NCBI GenBank assembly: GCA_031422555.1 | Contig: JANPLZ010000113.1 | Coordinates: 1-23,755 of the forward strand | Reading direction: 5' to 3' | From: JANNAT01 sp031422555 | GTDB lineage: Bacteria; Pseudomonadota; Alphaproteobacteria; Rhodobacterales; Rhodobacteraceae | DNA length: 23,755 bases | Shown here: positions 1 to 6,981 of the stretch, piece by piece | Numbering within the stretch: position 1 is the first letter of the stretch | How the letters are laid out: each line of letters begins with the position of its first letter | Notes under the pieces: model-generated | The model's database searches: none | The model's input: only the letters and a program-made list of their open reading frames with translations | Told to the model about the DNA's origin: nothing | Translations under genes and position numbers: made by a program

Positions 1-207
1 ATCATGGATGTGATCCGGGGCAACCAGACCCTGTTCATGCGCGGCGACGAGGTAGAGGCCGCCTGGGCCTGGACCGATCCGATTCTGGCGGGGGCCACGG
101 CGCGCGGTGATCGCCCGCAAGGCTATGATCCGGGATCGTCAGGGCCGGAAGACGCGTTGATGCTGATGCACCGCGATGGCCGGCGCTGGCGCGAGATCAA
201 GGAATGA
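1..207 (+). CDS. zwf: glucose-6-phosphate 1-dehydrogenase, C-terminal end (partial)
   Basis: This is the last 68 codons of a gene that starts before the window. The frame is open from base 1 to the TGA at 205-207. The stretch DVIRGNQTLFMRGDEVEAAW, followed by a WxxxDPIL-type segment and a GPEDALML motif near the end, is the conserved C-terminus of the NADP-dependent enzyme that oxidises glucose 6-phosphate to 6-phosphogluconolactone. Its stop codon overlaps the pgl start (ATGA at 204-207), so the two genes are almost certainly translationally coupled in one operon with pgi. The catalytic and NADP-binding domains lie outside the window, so intactness of the gene cannot be judged. Confidence 0.93.
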   Translation: MMDVIRGNQTLFMRGDEVEAAWAWTDPILAGATARGDRPQGYDPGSSGPEDALMLMHRDGRRWREIKE

Positions 208-875
208 ATTTCCTCACCTACCCCGACCGTGAGGCTTTGGCGATCGGTGTGGCCGATGCGGTTGCGGCGGCGTTGTCCGAAGCCTTGCACCACGAAGGGC
301 GCGCGTCTTTATGTGTGCCGGGTGGCACTTCGCCGGGGCCAGTGTTTGATCTTTTGTCGGGCGTGGCGCTGGATTGGGCGCAAGTGGCGGTGTTTTTGAA
401 CGACGAACGCTGGGTGGATGAAAGCAACCCGCGCTCAAACACCCGGCTGTTGCGCGAGCGGCTGTTGCAGGGTGCCGCGGCTGCGGCGCAGCTGATCCCG
501 CTTTATGCCAAGGCGGAAACGCCGGAACTGGCCTTGGACGCGCTGTCAGCCGGCATCGCTGCGCATTTGCCGATCACGGTTTTGCTGCTGGGCATGGGGG
601 CGGATATGCATACCGCCAGCCTGTTTCCCGGCGCTGACCGGCTGGCCGACGCGCTGTCACCGCAGGCCCCTATCCTGATGGCGCTGCGTGCCGATGCCGC
701 CGGAGAGCCGCGCATCACCCTGACCGCCCCGGTTCTGGCGGCGGCGCTGCACATCCATATCCTGATCACCGGGGCGGAAAAGCGCACAGCGCTGATGGCC
801 GCCGCCGATCTGTCCCCGCTGCAAGCGCCCGTCCGGGTGGTCTTGTCTAACGCAACCGTTCATTGGGCGGAGTAG
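204..875 (+). CDS. pgl: 6-phosphogluconolactonase
   Basis: The 223-residue protein belongs to the short DevB/SOL type of 6-phosphogluconolactonase, which hydrolyses the product of Zwf to 6-phosphogluconate in the cytosol. Visible family motifs are VPGGTSPGPVFDLL near residue 40 (phosphate-binding loop), NDERWVDESNPRSN near 65, and LLGMGADMHTASLFPG near 130. The last is the active-site GxGxDxHxxSLFPG region with Met in place of the usual Gly before His; from memory this form is common in this bacterial group. The ATG overlaps the zwf stop by four bases, and pgi starts four bases after the TAG, so zwf-pgl-pgi form one transcription unit supplying the Entner-Doudoroff and oxidative pentose phosphate routes. 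Confidence 0.93.
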   Translation: MNFLTYPDREALAIGVADAVAAALSEALHHEGRASLCVPGGTSPGPVFDLLSGVALDWAQVAVFLNDERWVDESNPRSNTRLLRERLLQGAAAAAQLIPLYAKAETPELALDALSAGIAAHLPITVLLLGMGADMHTASLFPGADRLADALSPQAPILMALRADAAGEPRITLTAPVLAAALHIHILITGAEKRTALMAAADLSPLQAPVRVVLSNATVHWAE

Positions 876-879
876 GTTT

Positions 880-2484
880 ATGAAAACGATGTGGAAAACC
901 TTGCAAGATCATCAGGCAAGCATCTGTGATCGCTCAGTCATATCGTTGTTTGATCAGCCCGGTCGCGCGGCGGAATTTTCGGTGCGTTGGGGGGATATGC
1001 TGTTTGATTATTCCAAAACCAACCTTGATGCGACGGCCAAAGCGCTGCTGATTGATCTGGCCGAGGCCAGTGGTCTGGCGCAAAAGCGCGCCGCGATGTT
1101 TGGCGGCGAGCCGATCAACATCACCGAAGGCCGCGCGGTTTTGCACACCGCCTTGCGCGCGCCTGCCGGGGTGCAGGTGCTGTTTGACGGCGTCGATGTG
1201 ATGCCCGACATTCACGCCACCAAGGCCCGGATGGCGGCCTTTGCCCGCGATGTGCGGCAGGGCCGCTTTACCGGTCAAGGTGGTGCGATCACCGATGTGA
1301 TCAATATCGGCATCGGCGGCTCTGATCTGGGGCCTGCGATGGCGACGTTGGCGCTGGCGCCGTTCCATGACGGGCCGCGGCTGCATTATGTCAGCAATGT
1401 TGACGGCGCGCATATCCATGACACGCTGCGCGGCCTTGATCCGGCGACGACGTTGGTGATCGTGGCCTCCAAGACATTTACCACCATCGAAACCATGACC
1501 AACGCGCAAACCGCCCGCGACTGGATGGCGAAATCGGTGGCCAATCCGGGCGCGCAATTTGCCGCGCTGTCAACGGCCGCCGATAAAACCGCAGCTTTTG
1601 GCATTGATCCTGCGCTGGTGTTTGGCTTTGAAGACTGGGTTGGCGGGCGCTATTCGATGTGGGGGCCGATTGGTCTGGGCATCATGCTGGCGGTCGGGCC
1701 GGACGGATTCGATGGCTTTCTGGCCGGCGGCTATGCACTGGACCGCCATTTTCTGACAGCACCACTGGACCAGAACCTGCCCGTCATGCTGGCGCTGGTG
1801 GGGCTGTGGCACAACCAGATCTGCGGCTATGCCACGCGCGCGGTTTTGCCCTATGATCAACGCCTTAGCCGCCTGCCTGCCTATTTGCAGCAGTTGGAAA
1901 TGGAATCCAACGGCAAGCGCGTGGCAATGGATGGCAGCGATCTGGACCGCCATTCCGGCCCAGTGGTCTGGGGAGAACCGGGCACCAATGGCCAGCATGC
2001 GTTTTACCAGCTGATCCACCAAGGCACCCGCGTGGTGCCCTGCGAATTTCTGGTGGCGCGGCGTGGGCATGAACCGGACCTCGCGCATCAGCATGTGTTG
2101 CTGGTGTCAAATTGTCTGGCGCAGTCCGAGGCGCTGATGCGCGGGCGGTCCTTGGCCGAGGCCACCGCGATCATGGCCAAACGCGGCCTGACCGGCGCGG
2201 CACTTGAAACCCAGGCCCGCCACCGGGTGTTCCCCGGCAACCGGCCCAGCACCACGCTGGCCTATGATCGGTTGACCCCGTTTGTCCTAGGCCAGATCAT
2301 CGCGCTTTATGAACACCGCGTCTTTGTCGAAGGGGTGATCTTGGGGATCAATTCTTATGATCAATGGGGGGTGGAGTTGGGCAAGGAACTGGCACTCGCG
2401 CTGCAACCCATTCTGGAGGGTCGCCAATCTGCCGATGGCAAAGACGGATCTACCCGCGCGCTGGTGGATTTTATGTCCGCCTGA
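880..2484 (+). CDS. pgi: glucose-6-phosphate isomerase
   Basis: The 534-residue protein is full length for bacterial phosphoglucose isomerase, which interconverts glucose 6-phosphate and fructose 6-phosphate. It shows the SIS-fold signatures GIGGSDLGPAMA and VIVASKTFTTIETMTNA, then GGRYSMWGPIGLGI, the YLQQLEMESNGK segment, the catalytic-loop PVVWGEPGTNGQHAFYQL and the C-terminal family signature around HRVFVEGVILGINSYDQWGVELGK. A GGAG sequence at 869-872, within the pgl stop region, is a suitable ribosome binding site for the ATG at 880. It is the last gene of the zwf-pgl-pgi unit and is followed by tandem repeats and a terminator-like element before the convergent ridA-type gene. Confidence 0.97.
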   Translation: MKTMWKTLQDHQASICDRSVISLFDQPGRAAEFSVRWGDMLFDYSKTNLDATAKALLIDLAEASGLAQKRAAMFGGEPINITEGRAVLHTALRAPAGVQVLFDGVDVMPDIHATKARMAAFARDVRQGRFTGQGGAITDVINIGIGGSDLGPAMATLALAPFHDGPRLHYVSNVDGAHIHDTLRGLDPATTLVIVASKTFTTIETMTNAQTARDWMAKSVANPGAQFAALSTAADKTAAFGIDPALVFGFEDWVGGRYSMWGPIGLGIMLAVGPDGFDGFLAGGYALDRHFLTAPLDQNLPVMLALVGLWHNQICGYATRAVLPYDQRLSRLPAYLQQLEMESNGKRVAMDGSDLDRHSGPVVWGEPGTNGQHAFYQLIHQGTRVVPCEFLVARRGHEPDLAHQHVLLVSNCLAQSEALMRGRSLAEATAIMAKRGLTGAALETQARHRVFPGNRPSTTLAYDRLTPFVLGQIIALYEHRVFVEGVILGINSYDQWGVELGKELALALQPILEGRQSADGKDGSTRALVDFMSA

Positions 2485-2493
2485 CGACAACGC

Positions 2494-2563
2494 TCTGACG
2501 TCCCAAGTCCGACGTCACTGGCCCGACGTCACTGGTCCGACGTCACTGGTCTGACGTCCTTTC
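2494..2563. repeat. five tandem 14-bp units with GACGTC cores
   Basis: Starting 10 bases after the pgi stop, five consecutive 14-nt units occur. The middle three are TCCGACGTCACTGG, CCCGACGTCACTGG and TCCGACGTCACTGG, and the outer two are degenerate (TCTGACGTCCCAAG and TCTGACGTCCTTTC). The palindromic core GACGTC recurs at exactly 14-bp spacing (2497, 2511, 2525, 2539, 2553). There is no spacer variation as in CRISPR and no coding role is evident. Function is unknown. Confidence 0.85.
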
Positions 2564-2583
2564 ATTTTGGTAAAAATACTCTC

Positions 2584-2642
2584 GGGGGGGGGCGCAATTG
2601 CCGTGGCAATTGCGGTTTGGGGGGCAGAAGCCCCCCTTTTTT
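2584..2642 (+). terminator. two-hairpin terminator element between pgi and the ridA-type gene
   Basis: A run of nine G (2584-2592) is followed by a perfect 9-bp hairpin, CGCAATTGC / GCAATTGCG with loop CGTG (2593-2614). A second hairpin follows, GGGGGG-CAGAAG-CCCCCC (2619-2636), and then six T (2637-2642). The second hairpin plus T-run is a textbook Rho-independent terminator for pgi. The element lies at a convergent gene junction and has a structural twin at 19741-19790. Confidence 0.8.
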
Positions 2643-2648
2643 CAGCCG

Positions 2649-3002
2649 TCACCGCAAGGCGGCAACAACGATCACTTCCACCAGATAGGCGGGCGTGGCC
2701 AGTTTGGCCTCGCCGGTGGCGCGCGCGGGGGTGTGGCCTTGTGGCACCCAGCCATCCCAAACCGCGTTCATCTCGGGAAAACTAACCATATCGGCCAGCC
2801 AGATCTGCGCCGACAGAATGCGGGTTTTGTCGGTTCCGGCGGCGGCAAGAATGCGGTCCACTTCCGACAGACAGGTGCGGGTCTGCTCGGCCACGGTATC
2901 GCCGGGGCGACCAACCTGGCCCGCCACCCAGACGATGCCGTTATAGCAGGCGGCCTCGCTCATCCGAGGGCCGGTGCCGATGCGTGTGATGTCGTTGTTC
3001 AT
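2649..3002 (-). CDS. RidA-like (YjgF/YoaB-type) protein
   Basis: The 117-residue protein belongs to the RidA/YjgF/UK114 superfamily of small trimeric proteins; the best-known member deaminates reactive enamine/imine intermediates. The pattern of the middle and end (CLSEVDRILAAAG, then ILSAQIWLADM, FPEMNAVWDGWV, and ARATGEAKLATPAYLVEVIVVAA) resembles the YoaB-like branch more than canonical RidA. The Arg before the conserved TP-Y-VE segment and the terminal Glu, the ligand-contacting residues of the family, are present. GGAGG lies a few bases upstream of the ATG, supporting the start. Neighbours give no pathway clue, so the substrate is unknown. Confidence 0.85.
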   Translation of the reverse strand: MNNDITRIGTGPRMSEAACYNGIVWVAGQVGRPGDTVAEQTRTCLSEVDRILAAAGTDKTRILSAQIWLADMVSFPEMNAVWDGWVPQGHTPARATGEAKLATPAYLVEVIVVAALR

Positions 3003-3074
3003 GAAATCCTCCGGTTTGCTTGACCCCGGGGTAACCCGAAGCCAAGCAAAACGAAAGACCCCGCGAAAGGGAAA

Positions 3075-3089
3075 GATCGTTAGCCGATC
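3075..3089 (-). terminator. short hairpin at the end of the small exported protein gene
   Basis: GATCG-TTAGC-CGATC forms a 5-bp stem that overlaps the stop codon of the gene starting at 3327. On the minus strand it is followed by TTTCCCTTT. The stem is short, so this is only a weak terminator candidate. Confidence 0.3.
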
Positions 3090-3327
3090 AAACCTTCAGC
3101 AATGCCAACGCTGCATTCAGCGCGGTTTCCGAGGCGGCATGATCGCCCGCGTCATGGGCGGCTTTGCCGGTTTCATACAGCGCCAGAATCTCGGTTTTGG
3201 TCGCGTCATCAACGGTGGTGGTTTTCATGGCCTCGTCAACAGCCCCCATCAGATTGGGGCAATCGCCGGCAAATGCCGGTGCGGCAAAGCCCAAAGTCAA
3301 GATCAGGGCAAGGGCGGTTTTGGTCAT
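3088..3327 (-). CDS. small exported hypothetical protein
   Basis: The 79-residue product starts with a clear Sec signal peptide (MTKTALALILTLGFAAPAFA, with cleavage after AFA). A mature domain of about 59 residues follows, mostly alpha-helical by composition, rich in Ala, Thr, Asp and Glu, with a single Cys soon after the cleavage site. The end (TGKAAHDAGDHAASETALNAALALL) resembles one TPR-like helical hairpin. A GAAAGG site precedes the ATG. It lies between tRNA-Gly and the ridA-type gene on the same strand. I do not recognise a named family and assign no function beyond a probable small periplasmic protein. Confidence 0.7.
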   Translation of the reverse strand: MTKTALALILTLGFAAPAFAGDCPNLMGAVDEAMKTTTVDDATKTEILALYETGKAAHDAGDHAASETALNAALALLKV

Positions 3328-3390
3328 TTTGAACGCCTTTCAGGCTTAAGACAGCGCAACATCGCGCATACCTTGGATATAGCATGAAAG

Positions 3391-3464
3391 TGGAGCGGGT
3401 GAAGGGAATCGAACCCTCGTATTCAGCTTGGGAAGCTGCTGCTCTGCCATTGAGCTACACCCGC
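3391..3464 (-). tRNA. tRNA-Gly (anticodon CCC)
   Basis: The minus strand reads as a 74-nt cloverleaf: acceptor GCGGGTG / CACCCGC, D arm GCTC...GAGC, an anticodon loop with CCC (3430-3432), a T arm with TTCGATT, and an encoded CCA. The anticodon stem has four Watson-Crick pairs and a terminal G-A. This is the isoacceptor for GGG codons. No convincing terminator is visible before the downstream small gene, so read-through is possible. Confidence 0.95.
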
Positions 3465-3473
3465 ATCAGATGT

Positions 3474-3502
3474 GGATTAGGCCAAGCCAGCGGTGCCGTC
3501 AA
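3474..3502 (-). promoter_or_regulatory. candidate promoter of tRNA-Gly
   Basis: On the minus strand TTGACG (3497-3502), a 17-bp spacer and TAATCC (3474-3479) end nine bases before the tRNA 5' end. The -35 box is good and the -10 box poor, but the position fits transcription starting at or just before the tRNA. Confidence 0.45.
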
Positions 3503-3506
3503 GCGG

Positions 3507-3575
3507 GTCTGGCGGTCGGGCCGGATCGCGGGGTCCGCCGGACAGACCGCCAGACAGACCGCCAGACAAGCCGCC
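3507..3575 (-). repeat. 12-bp tandem repeat with inverted arm downstream of the VWA gene
   Basis: Three 12-bp units (CCGCCGGACAGA, CCGCCAGACAGA, CCGCCAGACAAG at 3535-3570) plus a partial CCGCC directly follow the VWA stop codon. An 11-mer at 3507-3517 (GTCTGGCGGTC) is the exact reverse complement of both 3545-3555 and 3557-3567. The minus-strand RNA can therefore form either of two alternative 11-bp stems. This is probably the 3'-end hairpin of the VWA transcript, expanded by slippage; there is no long U-run. Confidence 0.65.
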
Positions 3576-3577
3576 GC

Positions 3578-5284
3578 TTAGGGCAATATCAGGGCAACTT
3601 CGCCGCGCTCTCCGGGGCTTACGGTAACGGTGGCCTGAACCGTGGCACCCGCCTTGTCGCTGGCCACCACCAGATAATCGCCGCCCGGCACAGTCAGGGT
3701 TTTTTCTTGCATATAGTCAAAATGCAGCGATTTGCGGCTGCCATCCAGCGCCGGTTTGGCGGCAAAAACCTCGATCGAATGCGCCCCCGGGGCGGTGGCA
3801 AACAGCACCCCGGCTTGCAAAATCGCCTTGATTTCAACGCGTTCGCCCTGTTTGGCGGTAAAAGGCACCTCAACCTGGGCGATATCCAGCGACACCGTCG
3901 CCACATAGTCGCCGGGCGGCAGGGTAAAGGCTTTGCCCGGCCCATAATCGGTGGTGATGGATTTGCGGCTGCCATCAAGCGCGACCTTCGCCTCAAAAAG
4001 ATCAACGCGCAAATTGCCGCTGTCGATGATCACGCCTTCAACGTAATAGCCGTTGACCACCGCAACCCCGGTGGCAATTATCACATCGCGGTCAAAGGTT
4101 TGTCCCGCGGTCAGCGTTAAGGTTTCACTGGTTTTCGCGCTGCCCAGATAGGCGTCAAGCTGGGTGTCGCCCGCATTCAGATAAATCCTTGTGTCGCCAT
4201 ATTCCGAGGTGTCCAACCCAGTGGCATTGGTGAACTGCAGCCGGGCCTCTTCGCTGATCGGGCCATCCACCGAGCCTTTGGGATGCAACAGCAGCCGGGC
4301 GGCGTTCAAGACAATTTCGGGCGCAGCCAGCGTGTCGGCGGTGATTGTGACGTCTTGCTGGGCCAAGGCACTGTCCAGACCGACGGTGACTCGGTAGGTG
4401 CCGGGGGGCAGCAGGGATTTGAAATCATTGTAATCGGTCATCAAAAGATCGCCCACGGCACCATCAGGGGCAACCTGATACACCCGCCAGACCAGATCGG
4501 ACGGATCATCGGGAATGGCCACGCCGGGGGCCAGCAACGCCGTTGGGGCAAAGTTGAACTCCAAAGCGGCCGCACCTGGTTCGGGTTCAGGTTCAGGTTC
4601 GGGGGTGGGGGCGGGCGCGGGTTCGGGGTCTTCCAATGGCACCGCCGTCAGCACGGTGGTTTGCAACGCATCGGTCAGCCCGGCCATATCGGCGGCGGTT
4701 ATGTAAAGGCCCCCGGTATTGGTGGCAAGGCAAGACACTTGCTGGCCTTCTTCCTTCGTCAGCCCAAAACCCACCACATGGGCGGTGAAATCAACACCCG
4801 AGGCTTCCAACTCCAACCCCAAAGCACAAGGATCAGCGGCACAGGTTTCAATGCCGTCGGTGATCAGAATGACGGTGGCCTTTTCTTCGGTCGATCGCAG
4901 TTCAACGGCCGCCATGCGCACAGCGTCGGTCAACGGGGTTTTGCCCAAGAATTGCAACCGCGCCGCCGCCTCGGCAATCGCCGCCGCCGTGCCGGGCGCG
5001 GGTGGCACGATCAGTTCGATATCGGCGCAAGACCCTTTTTCGCGGTGACCATAGGCGATTAGCCCCAGTTCGGTTTCAGGCGGGATGGACTTCAATACTT
5101 CGGTCAAGGACGCGCGGGCGATGGCCAATTTGGTTTGTCCGCCAATGTCACCCCACATCGACCCCGACGCATCCAGCACGATAATCGAGCGGCCTTCGGA
5201 CAAGGCAGTTTGCGCAAATGCCACCGCAGAAAGCGCTATCACAGACACCAACGCGAGACGGCGCAAAATACTGACATGCGGCAT
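3578..5284 (-). CDS. exported VWA-domain protein with PEP linker and C-terminal beta repeats
   Basis: The 568-residue product has an N-terminal signal peptide (to about residue 29) and then a von Willebrand factor A domain (about 32-212). Its metal-ion-dependent adhesion site is complete: D38-A-S40-G-S42, Thr116 in KTPLTDA and Asp143 in ITDG. A Pro-Glu linker (217-236) leads to a region of beta-sandwich-like repeats. The last two are clearly related to each other: DGSRKS occurs at 437-442 and 514-519, each followed by a PPGDY or PGGDY strand. The protein is probably periplasmic or surface-exposed and binds a partner through the VWA domain; the ligand is unknown. AGGAAA precedes the ATG at 5284. 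It stands alone between a tRNA and the fasciclin gene. Confidence 0.88.
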   Translation of the reverse strand: MPHVSILRRLALVSVIALSAVAFAQTALSEGRSIIVLDASGSMWGDIGGQTKLAIARASLTEVLKSIPPETELGLIAYGHREKGSCADIELIVPPAPGTAAAIAEAAARLQFLGKTPLTDAVRMAAVELRSTEEKATVILITDGIETCAADPCALGLELEASGVDFTAHVVGFGLTKEEGQQVSCLATNTGGLYITAADMAGLTDALQTTVLTAVPLEDPEPAPAPTPEPEPEPEPGAAALEFNFAPTALLAPGVAIPDDPSDLVWRVYQVAPDGAVGDLLMTDYNDFKSLLPPGTYRVTVGLDSALAQQDVTITADTLAAPEIVLNAARLLLHPKGSVDGPISEEARLQFTNATGLDTSEYGDTRIYLNAGDTQLDAYLGSAKTSETLTLTAGQTFDRDVIIATGVAVVNGYYVEGVIIDSGNLRVDLFEAKVALDGSRKSITTDYGPGKAFTLPPGDYVATVSLDIAQVEVPFTAKQGERVEIKAILQAGVLFATAPGAHSIEVFAAKPALDGSRKSLHFDYMQEKTLTVPGGDYLVVASDKAGATVQATVTVSPGERGEVALILP

Positions 5285-5348
5285 GGTAATTTTCCTTTCA
5301 AATCGACCGATCTATCGGAAAATCGTAGCGCCAACGCAGCCCAAAAGC

Positions 5349-5382
5349 AAAGGGCCTTCGGGGGTTACCCCAAAGGCCCTTT
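5349..5382 (-). terminator. strong hairpin terminator of the fasciclin gene
   Basis: A perfect 10-bp stem AAAGGGCCTT / AAGGCCCTTT encloses, after one mismatch, a further GGGG / CCCC stem with a GTTA loop. On the minus strand it is followed by TTTGCTTTT. It lies between the fasciclin gene and the VWA gene and should end the fasciclin transcript. Confidence 0.8.
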
Positions 5383-5506
5383 CCCGGGCAGCGCTGATCT
5401 TAGTGGGGACAATTTGCAGATCGGCCCGAGGTGTCAGGGCGGGTGTGACCTTCCCGCCCTGAACGCACTGGTGACGCAACTTACTCGTCAATCCGAATCG
5501 CTGGTA

Positions 5507-6055
5507 TTACATCGCTGGCAAAAGCACGGTGTCGATGACGTGGATCACGCCATTCGACTGCTTGACGTCGGCGATGGTCACGGTGCCCATATTGCCCATG
5601 CCGTCTTCGATCATCACTTTGCCGTCTTTGGACGACAGGGTGAATTCACAACCGCCAACGGTCTTGACCACATGCTTGCCGCCATCTGCGTCGATCATGC
5701 CCATGATATCGCTGGACATCGCGTTGGCCGCGATGACGTGGCAGGTCAGGATCTTGACCAGCTGATCTTTGTTTTCTGGCTTCAGCAGGGTTTCAACGGT
5801 GCCTGCGGGCAGCTTTGCAAAGGCGTCATTGGTTGGGGCCAACACGGTGAACGGGCCAGCCGACTGCAGGGTTTCGACCAGACCGGCGGCGGTAACGGCA
5901 GCCACCAGCGTGGTGTGATCGGCGGAATTTACCGCGTTTTCGACGATGTTCTTGTCTGCAAACATTGCAGCGCCGCCCACCATTGGGTTGTCTTGTGCCA
6001 GTGCAAAACCAGTGGACAGGGCAAGGATCGCGGTTGCCAAACGAAGAGTTTTCAT
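5507..6055 (-). CDS. exported fasciclin-domain protein
   Basis: The 182-residue protein has a signal peptide (MKTLRLATAILALSTGFALA) and a single FAS1 domain. Both conserved boxes are visible: H1 as GPFTVLAPTNDAFAKLPAGT (about residues 66-85) and H2 near the C-terminus as TVTIADVKQSNGVIHVIDTVLLP. The YH-type motif is replaced by CHVIA, and two Cys residues (CHV and GGCEF) could form a disulfide. FAS1 proteins are secreted adhesion or matrix proteins. GGAG lies about eight bases before the ATG. The divergent-looking 260-bp space upstream carries an ECF-like promoter, and the next genes upstream encode an RskA-like anti-sigma factor and an ECF sigma factor, which suggests control by that pair. 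Confidence 0.92.
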   Translation of the reverse strand: MKTLRLATAILALSTGFALAQDNPMVGGAAMFADKNIVENAVNSADHTTLVAAVTAAGLVETLQSAGPFTVLAPTNDAFAKLPAGTVETLLKPENKDQLVKILTCHVIAANAMSSDIMGMIDADGGKHVVKTVGGCEFTLSSKDGKVMIEDGMGNMGTVTIADVKQSNGVIHVIDTVLLPAM

Positions 6056-6105
6056 AATGCAGCTCCATGTTGATGAGGCGAGCCGTTCCCGCCTTCATAT
6101 GGACT

Positions 6106-6131
6106 AACGGGGTCCACGGGCGATAAGTTTC
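6106..6131 (-). promoter_or_regulatory. candidate ECF-type promoter of the fasciclin gene
   Basis: On the minus strand GAAAC (6127-6131), 17 bp and CGTT (6106-6109) match the general GGAAC-N16/17-CGTT form used by many alphaproteobacterial ECF and EcfG sigma factors. Transcription would start near 6098, leaving a leader of about 43 nt before the ATG. Only one such site was found, so it is a candidate, not a consensus. Confidence 0.4.
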
Positions 6132-6197
6132 AGATCGGGATGAAAAAAGTTTGAAGATCGCAATTTATTTTCGCAGGCTTCGCATTTGACCAATTAC

Positions 6198-6216
6198 GCG
6201 GGGGATTTCAGCCCGC
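6198..6216 (-). terminator. weak hairpin downstream of the anti-sigma gene
   Basis: GCGGG-GGATTTCAG-CCCGC forms a short GC stem in the 260-bp stretch between the anti-sigma stop and the fasciclin gene. There is no T-run. It may end the sigma/anti-sigma transcript, but the support is thin. Apart from this and the ECF-like promoter I see nothing in the stretch 6056-6315. Confidence 0.25.
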
Positions 6217-6315
6217 ACGTCTTGGGTGCCGCGGCAATCAAGCCTGCGCCGTGGGATATTCAGGACCAAATGAGACGTAAATTCAGATGAATTTCGGGCA
6301 GGCGATGCAGATGTC

Positions 6316-6981
6316 TCAGATCGCGATCTGGGCTGCCAGAATCACCGGGCCGGTTGGCGCGCCGGTGGTCGAGCCGCCCGCAGGTTCCACCGAAACCGCC
6401 AGCGTCCAGCCGGGGGTGGGGGCAGGGTAGGTCAGGGTCAGCGCCGTGCCATCCAGCAGGCCCAGTGATACCGGGGCCGCATCGGGGGCAATGATCCACA
6501 ACTGGTGCACTTGGCCTGCAGGTGCCGCGGCCCCCGCAAGCCGGGTGATGGTTAACTCGCCCTCGCCATAGCGCGCCTCATAGATCAGATCGGCGATATC
6601 GCTGGCGGGATCGGCGGCCAAAGTGGCGACCAGTTGCGCCGGTGGCCCGGTTTGCGGCAAAACAAACACCAGCGCCACCGCGGCGGCCACCGCAGCGCCC
6701 GCAAGCCAGCCAAGCCAGTTGCGCGCCGGTTTGGTGGCCACCGGGAACAACCGCGCCTCGATCTGCGGCATCAGGTTGGGCGCAGGGGCTTCGGCGTAAT
6801 CGTCATTCAGGCCGGACATGATATTTTGCCACGCCACAACAAGGGCTGCCAAGCCCGCATCGGTTTTCAGACGCGCCTCAACGCTTGCGCGTTCGGCCAG
6901 ATCAAGCGCGCCCAGCACATATTCAGCGGCCAAAGCGTCGTCGTCGGGCAGGATGAAATCGGGATCAGAAGTGTCGGTCAT
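6316..6981 (-). CDS. RskA-like anti-sigma factor
   Basis: From the ATG at 6981 the protein has 221 residues. A cytoplasmic N-terminal helical region comes first (LPDDDALAAEYVLGALDLAERASVEARLKTD, a typical anti-sigma zinc-finger-like or RskA N-terminal domain without a full Cys/His set). One transmembrane helix follows (NWLGWLAGAAVAAAVALVFVLP), then a periplasmic RskA C-terminal domain with the QLWIIAPDAAPVSLGLLDG motif. It should hold the adjacent ECF sigma factor inactive at the membrane until its periplasmic part is processed. The start was chosen because it forms an ATGA overlap with the sigma stop (6978-6981), which indicates translational coupling; a GTG at 6993 would also be possible. 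Confidence 0.88.
   Translation of the reverse strand: MTDTSDPDFILPDDDALAAEYVLGALDLAERASVEARLKTDAGLAALVVAWQNIMSGLNDDYAEAPAPNLMPQIEARLFPVATKPARNWLGWLAGAAVAAAVALVFVLPQTGPPAQLVATLAADPASDIADLIYEARYGEGELTITRLAGAAAPAGQVHQLWIIAPDAAPVSLGLLDGTALTLTYPAPTPGWTLAVSVEPAGGSTTGAPTGPVILAAQIAI

Noticed and set aside
640..660. Loss of active-site residues in Pgl (GADMHTASLFPG)
   Set aside because: The Met in place of Gly before the conserved His is, as far as I recall, the usual form in related bacteria, and all other motifs are intact.
2494..2563. CRISPR array
   Set aside because: The 14-bp units are directly adjacent, with no unique spacers, and no cas gene is nearby.
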